From an uncultured Fibrobacter sp. (GTDB taxonomy: Bacteria; Fibrobacterota; Fibrobacteria; Fibrobacterales; Fibrobacteraceae): DNA of 45,212 bases. The position numbers were made by a program, and so were the translations under genes. The notes under the pieces are model-generated. The model had not been told where the DNA came from and searched no databases. It saw only the letters and a program-made list of their open reading frames with translations. This document shows, in pieces, positions 34,719 through 43,020 of this stretch. The DNA lies in the NCBI GenBank assembly GCA_934691725.1, contig CAKUTF010000021.1:1-45212 (forward strand), written 5' to 3'. How positions within the stretch are numbered: position 1 is the first letter of the stretch; every line of letters starts with the position of its first letter.

Positions 34719-35273
34719 ATGTATCTGATTGTTGGTCTGGGAAATCCGGGCAGCCAGTATGAAAACACGCACCACAATGCCGGATTTATGGCTGTCCAAA
34801 AACTGTCCGAAGATTCAAAGCCCTGGAAATCCGAACACAAGGCGCTGACGCAAAAAGTCTCTATCGCAGGGGAAGAGGTCTTGCTTGTAAAACCGCAGAC
34901 CTTTATGAATCTTTCCGGCGAAGCGGTGCAGGCGCTGATGACCTGGTATAAGGTTTCTCCGGAACATCTGCTCGTCTTTTCGGACGATATCAACCTGGAT
35001 GTCGGGCGGATTCGCGTTCGGGCCGGCGGCAGCCATGGCGGACAGAATGGGCTTCGAAACATTATCGAGCATATCGGGGACAAGTTCCCACGGGTACGCT
35101 TCGGGGTGGGCAAGTGCCCTTTAAAATGGGACCTAGCGAACTGGGTGCTTGCAAAATTTTCGGGTGAAGACCGGGAAAAGTTTGACCTTGCGCTAGACAA
35201 GGTCCCCGCTTTGGTCGAATGTTATTTTAGGCTGGGAATCGCCAAGTGCATGGAACGCTATAACGGGAAATGA
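34719..35273 (+). CDS. pth: Peptidyl-tRNA hydrolase
   Basis: A 184-residue enzyme that frees tRNA from prematurely released peptidyl-tRNA. The signature YLIVGLGNPGSQYENTHHNAG has the catalytic His at position 19 and Asn9. KPQTFMNLSGEAVQAL and the catalytic-Asp strand DDINLDVGRIRVR, then GSHGGQNGLRNI, complete the family pattern. AGGGGA precedes the ATG. Cotranscribed with folC. Its end directly abuts the convergent mtaB-like gene. Confidence 0.96.
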   Translation: MYLIVGLGNPGSQYENTHHNAGFMAVQKLSEDSKPWKSEHKALTQKVSIAGEEVLLVKPQTFMNLSGEAVQALMTWYKVSPEHLLVFSDDINLDVGRIRVRAGGSHGGQNGLRNIIEHIGDKFPRVRFGVGKCPLKWDLANWVLAKFSGEDREKFDLALDKVPALVECYFRLGIAKCMERYNGK

Positions 35274-36554
35274 CTAGACAGGTTCGCCGACAAGGGCGAA
35301 TGTTTCCGCGTCTTTAATTTGTACGCAAAGCTCTGTCCCGAATGCGAATTCACCGCGGAGGGCTACTGGCCGGTAAAAATCGTCCCGGGCGATTGTCGTT
35401 CCCGGACGCGAACCTTTTTTCTCGACGACGACGTTTCGTTTTTTTCCGATGAATTTCCGGTTGTTTTCGAGCGCAATCGACTGGAAAAGTCGGGACATTT
35501 CCGCCGAGCGGGCGTAGCGTTCCTCCTTGGAAATTGCGTACGGCTGTTTTGCCGCCGGAGTTCCTTCCCGCGGAACGAACCGCGTGATATTGCAAATCGA
35601 AGGGCGGACTTTTTGGACAAGTGCAAGGCTCGCTTCAAAATCTTCGCGCGCTTCTCCGGGGTAGGCGACGATGATGTCCGTTCCGAGATTCAAATTGGGA
35701 AAATGGGTTAAAAAAGTTTCGGCGATTTGAAAGAAATCCGAACAGCTGTGACGGCGGTTCATCGCCCGGAGAATCTTGTCGCTGCCGCTTTGGACGGGAA
35801 TGTGGATGAACTTGTAGAGATGCTCGTCGGTGAATGTTTCGACGAGAGCTTCTAGATAGCGAAAGACGTGGCGCGGATTTCCCATCCCGACACGAATCTT
35901 GTAATCACCGGGGACTTTCACGATGATGCGCTGTAAAAGTTCCGCCAGGTTCGTGTGAATGTCGAAACCGTAACAGCTGGTATCCTGGCCTGTCAGGAAA
36001 ATTTCCCGGTTGCCTTGGCAGACTTTTTTTTGTACACGTCGGATGATGGCATCCACTGGAGCGCTTTTTAACGTTCCTTTGACAAGATGCGTCGAACAGT
36101 AATGGCAACTGTCTAAGCACCCTTCCTCGATATTGACAATGCCGATTCCGCGATGACTTGATATATCTTGGAAACGAGACGCTTCCGGTGTGGAAAATCT
36201 TAATTTGTGTGTAAATTGCAGGAAGGCTTCTTCGTTTTTATGGGCGTCTTTTGGACCTAAAACAAAGTCCGGGTAGAGGCGTTCCAGTTCGCGCCTTAAA
36301 TCTTCTGTCGCACAGCCCGTTACCCAGACCGGAACTTTTTGAAAATTAGAACGGATTTTTCTTGCGAGCTTGACCGCTCCCGAAATCCCCTTGACGGTGC
36401 AAGCGTTGAGAACAATTGCATCGGGCGTTTCGGATGGAAATTCAAAGGATACCTGGAAGCCTTTCTGGGCGAACTTTTCGCCGATTTCTTCGCCATCTCC
36501 GAAATTTGCCGCGCAGCCTTCGCTGAGAATCGCTACTCTTCGTTCTGGATACAT
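35274..36554 (-). CDS. tRNA t6A37 methylthiotransferase, archaeal/eukaryal (e-MtaB/CDKAL1) type
   Basis: A 426-residue radical SAM methylthiotransferase. The UPF0004 domain holds C14, C52 (NACTVKG) and C81; the radical SAM cluster is C146-LDS-C150-HY-C153; a TRAM domain forms the C-terminus (RKFIGKKRNVVVEKKGSR). Several blocks look like the archaeal and eukaryal e-MtaB (CDKAL1) branch rather than bacterial MtaB: EIFLTGQDTSCYGFDIHTNL, IRVGMGNPRHV and NACTVKGISG. The reaction is insertion of a methylthio group into t6A37 of ANN-decoding tRNAs. It starts 22 bases inside the end of the SpoIID-like gene. Confidence 0.88.
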   Translation of the reverse strand: MYPERRVAILSEGCAANFGDGEEIGEKFAQKGFQVSFEFPSETPDAIVLNACTVKGISGAVKLARKIRSNFQKVPVWVTGCATEDLRRELERLYPDFVLGPKDAHKNEEAFLQFTHKLRFSTPEASRFQDISSHRGIGIVNIEEGCLDSCHYCSTHLVKGTLKSAPVDAIIRRVQKKVCQGNREIFLTGQDTSCYGFDIHTNLAELLQRIIVKVPGDYKIRVGMGNPRHVFRYLEALVETFTDEHLYKFIHIPVQSGSDKILRAMNRRHSCSDFFQIAETFLTHFPNLNLGTDIIVAYPGEAREDFEASLALVQKVRPSICNITRFVPREGTPAAKQPYAISKEERYARSAEMSRLFQSIALENNRKFIGKKRNVVVEKKGSRPGTTIARDDFYRPVALRGEFAFGTELCVQIKDAETFALVGEPV

Positions 36555-37933
36555 TCTAGGACTGTTCCCGGATAGTATGCCTTGAGGATCGTATCAAAGG
36601 TTTGCCCCGCCTTTGCGCGTTCCCGGGTTCCCATTTGGCACATCCCGATTCCGTGCCCGAAACCCGAGCCGTCAAGAATCCAGACCTTGCCGTTCTTTTC
36701 GACCTTGAACTTGGACGAGGGGAGGATTTTGGAGCCTTCCTTAAAGAGCCAGCGGGTCCTGTCGCCCCGGACGGTAAAGATTCCCTTGTCTGTCAAGACT
36801 TCTAGCTCCGCGACGCGTCCGCCCGGAAGTCTCGATTTGACTTCGATTTGCTGGATTCCCCCGAAATTCGCTTTTCCTTCGGCGCGGGCTTCCTTGAAAT
36901 TTCGCTTGAACATCGCCACAAGTTCCTTTTCGCTATAGACTTTTTTCCAGGAAGAATGCGGTCCTGTGCACCAGGCGCTGTCAGCGTTCTTCATGTCGTT
37001 CTGGCTCTGCAGGTAGGGAACTGGGGAGAGTCCCCAGGTCTCGACGCCTTCCGTGTAGCCTCCGCATGTGGAATGGTAATAGGCTTCGACGAGGTTTCCG
37101 TTGTAGGTCAGAACGAGATTCTTGGTAGAGTCTATCGCGGCGTTGGTCAAGGGAGATTCGCCCGAACTGCCGTTATAGACCTGGTCCTGGACTGTCGCAT
37201 AGACGTCAAAGCCTTGAGCAATTCTCGAGTTGTAATGGCGGTAGGCGTATGTGCGCGCAGCGACCGCCTGGACCTTGAGCGCTTCGAACATGCTTGAATC
37301 CAGCTTGCCGATTTCATGCGGTACGACGCCTTTCAGATAATCTTCGACAGGGAGGACGTTGATGACGCTGAGCTTTCCCGAAGAGTTTACGATGAGAATC
37401 TTTCCGCGGTATTCCTTGCCTCCGACGGAAACGCGGGAATCCTTTGCCGGAAAAATCCAGGCGGAATCCGACATGCCTGCAGCGGATTGTACGCGCCCGC
37501 TTTTTGCGGAGAACTTCTGGACGCCTTTTTGGGGCTTGCCGGATGTGGAATCGGCTTCGTGGATGCCCACCGTAAAACCTTTACCGGAAATTTCCGCCTT
37601 GGATGCGCCGACCTGGATGCCGACCCGGAAATCCCTCCGCAGGTCTTTGGGAAGAACCCATGCCGGGTATGGTGTTGCGCGGCGAGGTTCGGGGATTGAA
37701 TCCGCTTGAACGGGGTTCGACGGCGGAATTGGCGTAAAGGTTTCGGTTGTATCGGGAGTTTCTTCAACGGAAGACGGCGAACTTTCCGGAGAAGGCTCGG
37801 CTGCGGTTTCAGGTTGCGCGGAAGAGGATGAAGCTTCCGCCGGATCTTCAACCGGATCGGTGACAAGCGGCGGAAGCGGTGCGCAGCTTGAAAGTCCGAT
37901 GGCGAGAAACAGCAGCGGAAGTCGGTTCATCAT
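36533..37933 (-). CDS. SpoIID/LytB-domain lipoprotein
   Basis: A 466-residue lipoprotein. The signal peptide MMNRLPLLFLAIGLSSC gives lipobox LSSC. A Pro/Glu/Ser-rich spacer (residues 18-80) follows, then the SpoIID domain: VLPVEDYLKGVVPHEIGK, EALKVQAVAARTYAYRHY, YYHSTCGGYTEGVETWG, and near the end GSGFGHGIGMCQMGTRERA. SpoIID proteins are lytic transglycosylases acting on denuded glycan strands; outside sporulators related proteins act in peptidoglycan remodelling. The start is the ATG at 37933, which overlaps the def stop as ATGA. The extended open frame upstream lies in def. Confidence 0.9.
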   Translation of the reverse strand: MMNRLPLLFLAIGLSSCAPLPPLVTDPVEDPAEASSSSAQPETAAEPSPESSPSSVEETPDTTETFTPIPPSNPVQADSIPEPRRATPYPAWVLPKDLRRDFRVGIQVGASKAEISGKGFTVGIHEADSTSGKPQKGVQKFSAKSGRVQSAAGMSDSAWIFPAKDSRVSVGGKEYRGKILIVNSSGKLSVINVLPVEDYLKGVVPHEIGKLDSSMFEALKVQAVAARTYAYRHYNSRIAQGFDVYATVQDQVYNGSSGESPLTNAAIDSTKNLVLTYNGNLVEAYYHSTCGGYTEGVETWGLSPVPYLQSQNDMKNADSAWCTGPHSSWKKVYSEKELVAMFKRNFKEARAEGKANFGGIQQIEVKSRLPGGRVAELEVLTDKGIFTVRGDRTRWLFKEGSKILPSSKFKVEKNGKVWILDGSGFGHGIGMCQMGTRERAKAGQTFDTILKAYYPGTVLECIQNEE

Positions 37934-38487
37934 CGTTTGCCCGTTTTTTTCGATTCCAGTTTTTTCTTTTCTTTCTTTATCATGTCGCGGAGCTTGGAGC
38001 GGTTGAGTTCCCTGTCCGCAGTCGAGATGACATCGACAAAGAGCTTGCCGTTTAAGTGATCTGTTTCGTGTTGGAAGCAACGGCAGAGAAGCCCTTCGAC
38101 GTGATGTTCCTCGACAGTCTGTCCGTTTTCGTCCGTGTAGCGGATCCAGATTTTTCCTGGCCGATAGACATTGCAGAAAACGTCCGGAACGGAAAGACAG
38201 CCTTCGTCATAGGGAACGTTTTCCGAGTCGGGTTCCGTTCCCCAGACAGGGTTGAAGATAATTCGGGGTGCTGGCGTCTCGTTCTCGTCGGGGCGCGCCG
38301 GATCGATGACTACCAGGCAAATGTCTTTTCCGACTTGCGGAGCGGCAAGTCCGACCCCTCCGGCATCGTACATCGTGTCGAGCATATCGTGGGCGAGCGC
38401 GACAAGTTCCGGCGTTATCGCTTCGACCGGCTTGCATTTTTCGCGCAGAACGGGATTGCCGTAAACCTTGATGTCTAGAACGGCCAT
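37930..38487 (-). CDS. def: Peptide deformylase
   Basis: A 185-residue metalloenzyme that removes the formyl group from nascent N-termini. All three motifs are present: GVGLAAPQ (residues 44-51), EGCLSVP with the metal-binding Cys, and QHETDHLNG with both metal His residues and the catalytic Glu. It ends in a Lys-rich tail (KKEKKKLESKKTGKR). The ATG abuts the yajC stop, and the TGA overlaps the next gene's start, so yajC-def-SpoIID form one operon. Confidence 0.96.
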   Translation of the reverse strand: MAVLDIKVYGNPVLREKCKPVEAITPELVALAHDMLDTMYDAGGVGLAAPQVGKDICLVVIDPARPDENETPAPRIIFNPVWGTEPDSENVPYDEGCLSVPDVFCNVYRPGKIWIRYTDENGQTVEEHHVEGLLCRCFQHETDHLNGKLFVDVISTADRELNRSKLRDMIKKEKKKLESKKTGKR

Positions 38488-38849
38488 TATTTCGCCGCTT
38501 TCTTGTCTTCCGCATTGAGCACGCGGAGAATGGCGGCCTGTTCAAAGTCGAGCTTCGTGTCGCTTCCGGTCTTGACGGTGACGATATTTCCTTCGATGTT
38601 CACGACGGAGCCGATGATTCCCGCCGTTGTCAAAACCTGGTCGCCTTTTTTCAGGGCCTTGCGCATCGCGTCGAGTTTCTTCATTTCCTTTTGCTTGGGC
38701 ATGATGAAGAAGAGATACATGACGACGAACATCAGGATGAACGGAAGAAGTCCCATAAACATGGAACCGCCTTGCTGTTCGGCGGGGGCGGCTTCTTCGG
38801 CGAAGGCGGATGCGGCAAAGACCAGGGCGAGGAGGGCGGAGTATTTCAT
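38487..38849 (-). CDS. yajC: Preprotein translocase subunit YajC
   Basis: A 120-residue protein of the SecDF-YajC complex. Residues 1-18 look like a cleavable signal (MKYSALLALVFAASAFAEE), which is unusual since most YajC lack one. The YajC membrane segment GLLPFILMFVVMYLFFIMP, the basic KQKEMKKLDAMRKALKKGDQVLTTAG and the SH3-like GIIGSVVNIEGNIVTVKTG follow. AAAAGGA precedes the ATG, and a minus-strand TACATT box lies at 38880-38885. secD is not in this window. Confidence 0.93.
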   Translation of the reverse strand: MKYSALLALVFAASAFAEEAAPAEQQGGSMFMGLLPFILMFVVMYLFFIMPKQKEMKKLDAMRKALKKGDQVLTTAGIIGSVVNIEGNIVTVKTGSDTKLDFEQAAILRVLNAEDKKAAK

Positions 38850-38891
38850 AAAAATCCTTTTGGTAAAATGAATGCCCCTAATGTAGAAAAA

Positions 38892-39869
38892 TTAAAGCCA
38901 GGAATTGTCTGCCGTATGGCTTATCGCTTTCGGCAGGCGCTTGTCGAGCAGCGGATAGACGCGGTTCAGTTCGAGCAGGTCCTTGACCGCTTCCCGGTCG
39001 CCGTAAAATTCTTCGATGGAATCCGGTTCGATGCCCGAAGAAAATTCCGGAGCGGAAGAAAGGTAGCCGCACTCGATAAGATTGGCGAATGCCCGGCGGG
39101 TGAGCCTGATTCCCGGGAAAAGTTTCCGATAGGTAGCAAGGAAATCCTTGGTGAAAATGGAAATCCGGTTGTCGTTTTCGTGACCCTTGGTTTTTGCCGC
39201 CGAAATAAATGCGGTGAGGATTGTCTGGTCGCTTGCCGAAAGGATGGAACGCGGCAAAGCCTTGCCCGTCATGCGTGCGAATAGCGTACGGTAAAGAAGC
39301 TGCGGCAGGTTCTTTCGATAAAAGCGGATTTGGGGATGCTCTCCCGGGGAAATTTCGGAAATGCCCAGGTCGCAAAATCCCTGGAACAGGCCGAGCGTTT
39401 CGCTGTAATCCAATCCGTTGATAGCGCGGATGTCATCTGCGATTCTTTCAAAGTCGAAAACGGCCTCCTTAAGGTGTTTCGCATATTTTGCACAAACGAA
39501 GAGGCTTGTCGGAATGGCGTGGATCTTGTCGAGCGTTGCCTTGTTTCTTTTTACCGTCTGCACCCTGGATTCCATAAAGCGCAGAAACGGGGAAAACCAG
39601 GCGGGCATGTTCTTGAATGCGGAAGAAAGCTCCTCTTGCGAAATTTCCTCGACTTCGGAGGTTTCCATCGCGCGAAGCGTATAGCCGTGCGGGGCGAAAT
39701 TTAGAAGGGAATCCTTTCCGACCACGGAATGCGGCAGGATGGTTCCCTTGGAGCGGACTTTTGCGCCTTCCTTTTTTTGCGCGACAAAGGCGCCTTTCTG
39801 GACGATAAAGAGCTTACCGTCGGTTTCGCCTTCCGAAAAGAGTACATCCCTTGCTTGCAGCCTTTTCAC
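38892..39869 (-). CDS. Cyclic-nucleotide-binding-fold protein, paralogue A
   Basis: A 325-residue protein. Residues 5-110 form a cNMP-binding beta-roll-like domain (LQARDVLFSEGETDGKLFIV, KGTILPHSVVGKDSLL, TLRAMETSEVEEISQEEL). It is followed by a helical part (PAWFSPFLRFMESRVQTV) and a C-terminal region with two winged-helix-like segments (FERIADDIRAINGLDYSETL, LTRRAFANLIECGYLSSAP). It is a paralogue of the upstream gene. The start GTG at 39869 overlaps the upstream stop (GTGA), so the two are coupled. It is Crp-like in outline but not a standard Crp; the ligand is unknown. Confidence 0.75.
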   Translation of the reverse strand: MKRLQARDVLFSEGETDGKLFIVQKGAFVAQKKEGAKVRSKGTILPHSVVGKDSLLNFAPHGYTLRAMETSEVEEISQEELSSAFKNMPAWFSPFLRFMESRVQTVKRNKATLDKIHAIPTSLFVCAKYAKHLKEAVFDFERIADDIRAINGLDYSETLGLFQGFCDLGISEISPGEHPQIRFYRKNLPQLLYRTLFARMTGKALPRSILSASDQTILTAFISAAKTKGHENDNRISIFTKDFLATYRKLFPGIRLTRRAFANLIECGYLSSAPEFSSGIEPDSIEEFYGDREAVKDLLELNRVYPLLDKRLPKAISHTADNSWL

Positions 39870-40786
39870 AGAAGCCCCTTGATGTTGCGTTCCCCGTGGA
39901 CAGCGCAGAGAAACTTGTCGAGAATGTCCGTTTCGAGAAACAGCTTGTCCGTATCCGGGACTTTTGAAAAAATGCCAAGCTCGACGAACTTGATGACGAT
40001 GATAAAATCCGCACGGGAAACTTTTCTTGTGAGGTATTCCAGCCATTCCTTTCGGGTTCTCGTGAACAGGGAATCTTCGAGGCTTAGCGCTTCGAGACAA
40101 AAACGTTCCCTGGGGGACAGCCCGAATGGGGGATAGGTTTTCCCGTTGCGAGAGGAGTGGAGGTATTCAAAGAGGATGTTCAATAGTTTGGGCTTCACCG
40201 TGAGAAGCCTTGCGTTCGGCTTTCCCGAATCGTCCGGTTCTAGCCTTGCGAACTTGCGCCGGAGAAGTTCCTTGAGTGCAGAGACCGTTTCTTCCTTTGT
40301 CGCGCGGGTCTGCCATCTGTATTCCCGGAGAACCTGGGCCGTATCGAGAGGTTCGCGTCCGGTCCGTTTTGCGAGAAAAAGCGTGAAACTTTCGAGCGAA
40401 TTTGCGTAAATCGGCTTGTCAGCGGATTTCTTCAGCTGCCTGTATTCGGAGGAAAGCGAAGAAACCAGAGCGAGCATCCAAGCGGGGGATCTCTTGAGCA
40501 CGCTTTCCATCGCTTTCTTGTCGATTTTTATGACGGTTGCGCCTTTGCCCGTACGGATGCTTTCGGAAAAAGAGGTCCCATCCATGACTGCGGCGACACC
40601 GATCAGGGATCCTTGCGGAATCGAGTACAGAATCTTTTCGTCGTCAAAAGCTTCCAGTTCGCCCTCTTCCACATAGAGCATTTCGTCGGTTCGATCGCCT
40701 TTTTTTAAAACAACAAAACCCGCCTGAAGTGAAATACGTTCAAACGGGAAATTGGAATGGCTGTTTACGGAACCCTCCGAGACCAA
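39866..40786 (-). CDS. Cyclic-nucleotide-binding-fold protein, paralogue B
   Basis: About 306 residues, with the same architecture as the next gene. A cNMP-binding-like roll (FERISLQAGFVVLKKGDRTD, MLYVEEGELEAFDDEKILYS, GSLIGVAAVMDG) is followed by a linker helix (PAWMLALVSSLSSEYRQLKK) and winged-helix-like segments (LREYRWQTRATKEETVSALK, FARLEPDDS). The start is uncertain: the frame is open into rplS, but no ATG occurs between; TTG at 40786 is the best candidate. It follows rplS closely and probably belongs to the same transcript. Confidence 0.7.
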   Translation of the reverse strand: MVSEGSVNSHSNFPFERISLQAGFVVLKKGDRTDEMLYVEEGELEAFDDEKILYSIPQGSLIGVAAVMDGTSFSESIRTGKGATVIKIDKKAMESVLKRSPAWMLALVSSLSSEYRQLKKSADKPIYANSLESFTLFLAKRTGREPLDTAQVLREYRWQTRATKEETVSALKELLRRKFARLEPDDSGKPNARLLTVKPKLLNILFEYLHSSRNGKTYPPFGLSPRERFCLEALSLEDSLFTRTRKEWLEYLTRKVSRADFIIVIKFVELGIFSKVPDTDKLFLETDILDKFLCAVHGERNIKGLL

Positions 40787-40805
40787 AGGGATGCCGTCTA
40801 AAAAA

Positions 40806-41153
40806 TTAGCCTTCGCGCTTTTCGATACGGGCAGCCTTGCCGGAGAGCTTGCGCATGTAGTAGATGCGAGCCTTGCGGACCTTGCCCTGGCGGTTGACTT
40901 CGAAAGAAGCGATGCGCGGGCTGTGGAGCGGGAAGATGCGTTCGATGGCCACGCCGTCGGACATCTTGCGGACGGTGACGGTTTCACCGATGCCGGTGCT
41001 CTTCTGCTGGATGACGACACCCTTGAACGGCTGGATGCGTTCCTTGGTTCCTTCGATAACCTTGACGTTCACCGTGATGGTGTCGCCGGTGCGGAATTCC
41101 GGAAGATCCGTTTTCTTGTTTTCTTGCTGAATCGCTTGGATGTTAAGGGACAT
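40806..41153 (-). CDS. rplS: 50S ribosomal protein L19
   Basis: A 115-residue ribosomal protein at the 30S-50S interface. The N-terminus MSLNIQAIQQENKKTDLPEF, the conserved GDTITVNVKVIEGTKERIQPFKGVVI, STGIGETVTVRKMSDGVAIERIFPLHSP and the end RKARIYYMRKLSGKAARI all match L19. It is the last member of the rpsP-rimM-trmD-rplS order and lies 15 bases after trmD. Confidence 0.98.
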   Translation of the reverse strand: MSLNIQAIQQENKKTDLPEFRTGDTITVNVKVIEGTKERIQPFKGVVIQQKSTGIGETVTVRKMSDGVAIERIFPLHSPRIASFEVNRQGKVRKARIYYMRKLSGKAARIEKREG

Positions 41154-41168
41154 ATTCTGTGACCTCTG

Positions 41169-41873
41169 TTATTGTTTGCCAAATTTAGTATCTATTTGCA
41201 ATTTTTCGTAGATGTCGGGGCGTCTTTCTTGCGTTCTTTTTAAAGATTCCGCCCTTCTCCACTCGGAAATCCGCTTGTGGTGCCCGGAAACGAGCACTTC
41301 TGGAACGGATTTGCCTTCAAAAACCTCGGGTCTGGTATAGACGGGCCAGCCGAGGGGACCCTGTGCAAAGGAGTCCGTTTCTCCAGATTCTTTGTGTCCG
41401 AGTGCGCCGGGGAGGAGCCGCACCACGGCGTCGGTGAGAAGCATCGCCGGAAGTTCGCCGCCGCTGACGACAAAGTCGCCGATGGAAATTTCCATATCGA
41501 CATAGCTTTCCCGGATGCGTTCGTCGATTCCCTTGTAATGCCCGCAGACAAGGACCAGGTGGCTTTCCGCAGAAAGCTCTTTGGCGAGCCTTTGCGAAAA
41601 CGGGATTCCATCCGCGGTGAGAAAGATGACCTTTCCGCCGTCTTCCTTCACTTGCGTGCTGCAGATAGCGCGAGCGAGCGGTTCCGGTCGGAGGACCATT
41701 CCCGGTTCGCCACCGTAAGGCGCGTCATCGACCTGTCCGTAATCGTTCACGGCAAAGTCGCGGAGATAGACCGTCCGAAAAGAAAACAGCCCGTTCCTTT
41801 GCGCCCTGCCGACGATGGAATGTTCCATGGGAGTGAACATTTCCGGAAAAATCGTGATGCAATCGATTTTCAT
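41169..41873 (-). CDS. trmD: tRNA (guanine-N1-)-methyltransferase TrmD
   Basis: A 234-residue SPOUT methyltransferase that makes m1G37 in tRNA. MKIDCITIFPEMFTP, the DDAPYGGEPGMVLRPEP segment, LVLVCGHYKGIDERI and the SAM-binding knot SIGDFVVSGGELPAMLLTDA are all canonical, as is LGHKESGETDSF. It starts in an ATGA overlap with rimM. The rpsP-rimM-trmD-rplS order is widely conserved. Confidence 0.97.
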   Translation of the reverse strand: MKIDCITIFPEMFTPMEHSIVGRAQRNGLFSFRTVYLRDFAVNDYGQVDDAPYGGEPGMVLRPEPLARAICSTQVKEDGGKVIFLTADGIPFSQRLAKELSAESHLVLVCGHYKGIDERIRESYVDMEISIGDFVVSGGELPAMLLTDAVVRLLPGALGHKESGETDSFAQGPLGWPVYTRPEVFEGKSVPEVLVSGHHKRISEWRRAESLKRTQERRPDIYEKLQIDTKFGKQ

Positions 41874-42409
41874 TCGACCCTCATCGCGAAGAGTTTTTCG
41901 AGGAATGCTTCGGAGATGCGCACCGTTCGTTTTTTACAGTCGATGGACAGGACACATTCTTTTGTCCATGGGGCGAGGATCTCGCCTCCCTTGTACACAA
42001 AGCGAAACGCATTGACGCTCGGAAGGGCTTCGACGGATAGGACTTTCCCGATTTCTTCGCCGGAATCCCCGATGACGGAAAACCCTTCGAGATCCGAAAA
42101 GTAATACTTGCCTTCGGGGGCGGGGATCCGTTCGTCCATAGGAACGCAAATGTCCGCATTGACCAGGGGCTTTAGCGATTCCGGGGAATCGTATCCCTTG
42201 AAGCGGAGCAGCCAGACATCGTGAGCGATGCGTGCGCTTTCAACTTCGAGCGGAATGGTCGCGCTTTTGGACATCGCATATACCGTGGTGAACTTTTGGC
42301 TCCGCGTTATATCGTGCGTTTGCGGGGCGCATTTGATTTCGCCCCTAAAACCATGGGGCTTCATCAAGTGTCCGACGACGACCAGATCCTTTTCGTTTGC
42401 GTTTTCCAT
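41870..42409 (-). CDS. rimM: 16S rRNA processing protein RimM
   Basis: A 179-residue ribosome-maturation factor that acts on the 30S head with S19. VVGHLMKPHGFRGEIKC at the N-terminus and the PRC-barrel segment YYFSDLEGFSVIGDSGEEIG, then ILAPWTKECV, are typical. Its coding end overlaps trmD by 4 bases. A terminator-like hairpin lies between it and rpsP, which could reduce expression relative to S16. Confidence 0.93.
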   Translation of the reverse strand: MENANEKDLVVVGHLMKPHGFRGEIKCAPQTHDITRSQKFTTVYAMSKSATIPLEVESARIAHDVWLLRFKGYDSPESLKPLVNADICVPMDERIPAPEGKYYFSDLEGFSVIGDSGEEIGKVLSVEALPSVNAFRFVYKGGEILAPWTKECVLSIDCKKRTVRISEAFLEKLFAMRVE

Positions 42410-42416
42410 GAAGTTT

Positions 42417-42452
42417 CAAAAGAAAACCCCGTGCTTGGCTTCCGCACAGGGT
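42417..42452 (-). terminator. Hairpin terminator or attenuator between rpsP and rimM
   Basis: On the minus strand CCCTGTGC (42451-42444) pairs with GCACGGGG (42434-42427), one G-U pair, followed by TTTTCTTTT (42426-42418). It lies in the 64-base gap after rpsP and immediately before the rimM start, so it should terminate part of the transcripts. Confidence 0.75.
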
Positions 42453-42473
42453 TCGGCGAACCGGTTTTGAATA

Positions 42474-42899
42474 TTAGGCCTGCGGAGCGGCGTCGGCAGC
42501 CGGAGCGGCTTCTTCGGCGGGAGCTTCCTTGGCGGCTTTTTCCGCTTCGAGACGAGCCTTGGCCTTGGGACCGAGCTTCGCTTTCTTGGCTTTTTCCGGA
42601 CGCGGGGTAGCGGTCTTGCCTTCGATGGAACGACCGGCGCGGATTTCGTGGAAAAGGTCGAGAATGCCGGACTGGCGGAGAAGGGAAGCGACCGTATCGG
42701 ACGGCTGGGCGCCGGTCTTGAGCCACTTCAAAACCTTTTCCTGGTCAAACGTGATGACCGGCTTCTTGTGGTTCGGATCGTAGAAGCCGACCTGTTCGAT
42801 AAAGCTGTCGTTGCGAGCCTTGCGGTTGTCGATGACGACTGCACGGTAAACGGAATGGTGTCTTTTGCCAAAACGGGCGAGACGGATCACTGTTGCCAT
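42474..42899 (-). CDS. rpsP: 30S ribosomal protein S16 with long C-terminal tail
   Basis: A 141-residue protein. Residues 1-80 are the S16 core (MATVIRLARFGKRHHSVYRA, VVIDNRKARNDSFIEQVGFYD, RVLKWLKTGAQPSDTVASLL-like). The C-terminus is an extra 50-residue Lys/Ala/Glu-rich tail (AKLGPKAKARLEAEKAAKEA) ending EEAAPAADAAPQA; such tails occur in several phyla. AAGAGGT precedes the ATG, and a -10 box TATATT lies at 42930-42935 (minus strand). First gene of the operon. Confidence 0.97.
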   Translation of the reverse strand: MATVIRLARFGKRHHSVYRAVVIDNRKARNDSFIEQVGFYDPNHKKPVITFDQEKVLKWLKTGAQPSDTVASLLRQSGILDLFHEIRAGRSIEGKTATPRPEKAKKAKLGPKAKARLEAEKAAKEAPAEEAAPAADAAPQA

Positions 42900-42929
42900 G
42901 AAAATACCTCTTGTTGATTTTCGGGAGAA

Positions 42930-42935
42930 AATATA
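42930..42935 (-). promoter_or_regulatory. -10 box of the rpsP operon
   Basis: TATATT on the minus strand, 30 bases upstream of the rpsP ATG, inside an AT-rich stretch. It matches the TATATTT form seen before other genes of the window. No good -35 sequence was found. The region between 42936 and 43020 is AT-rich with no other feature seen. Confidence 0.45.
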
Positions 42936-43020
42936 GCAAGTTTTTTGAAAAATCCGTTGTTTAAGTACAAATTAATTTGATTTTTTACAAAATTATTGTT
43001 TTCTGCAAAATTTCGCATTG

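Noticed and set aside
39870..40100. N-terminal extension of cNMP-fold paralogue A
   Set aside because: It lies wholly within the end of paralogue B and looks like out-of-frame coding sequence; the GTGA overlap marks the start at 39869.
40787..41020. N-terminal extension of cNMP-fold paralogue B into rplS
   Set aside because: The extension is low-complexity Ser/Ala/Arg sequence read from the rplS gene in another frame.
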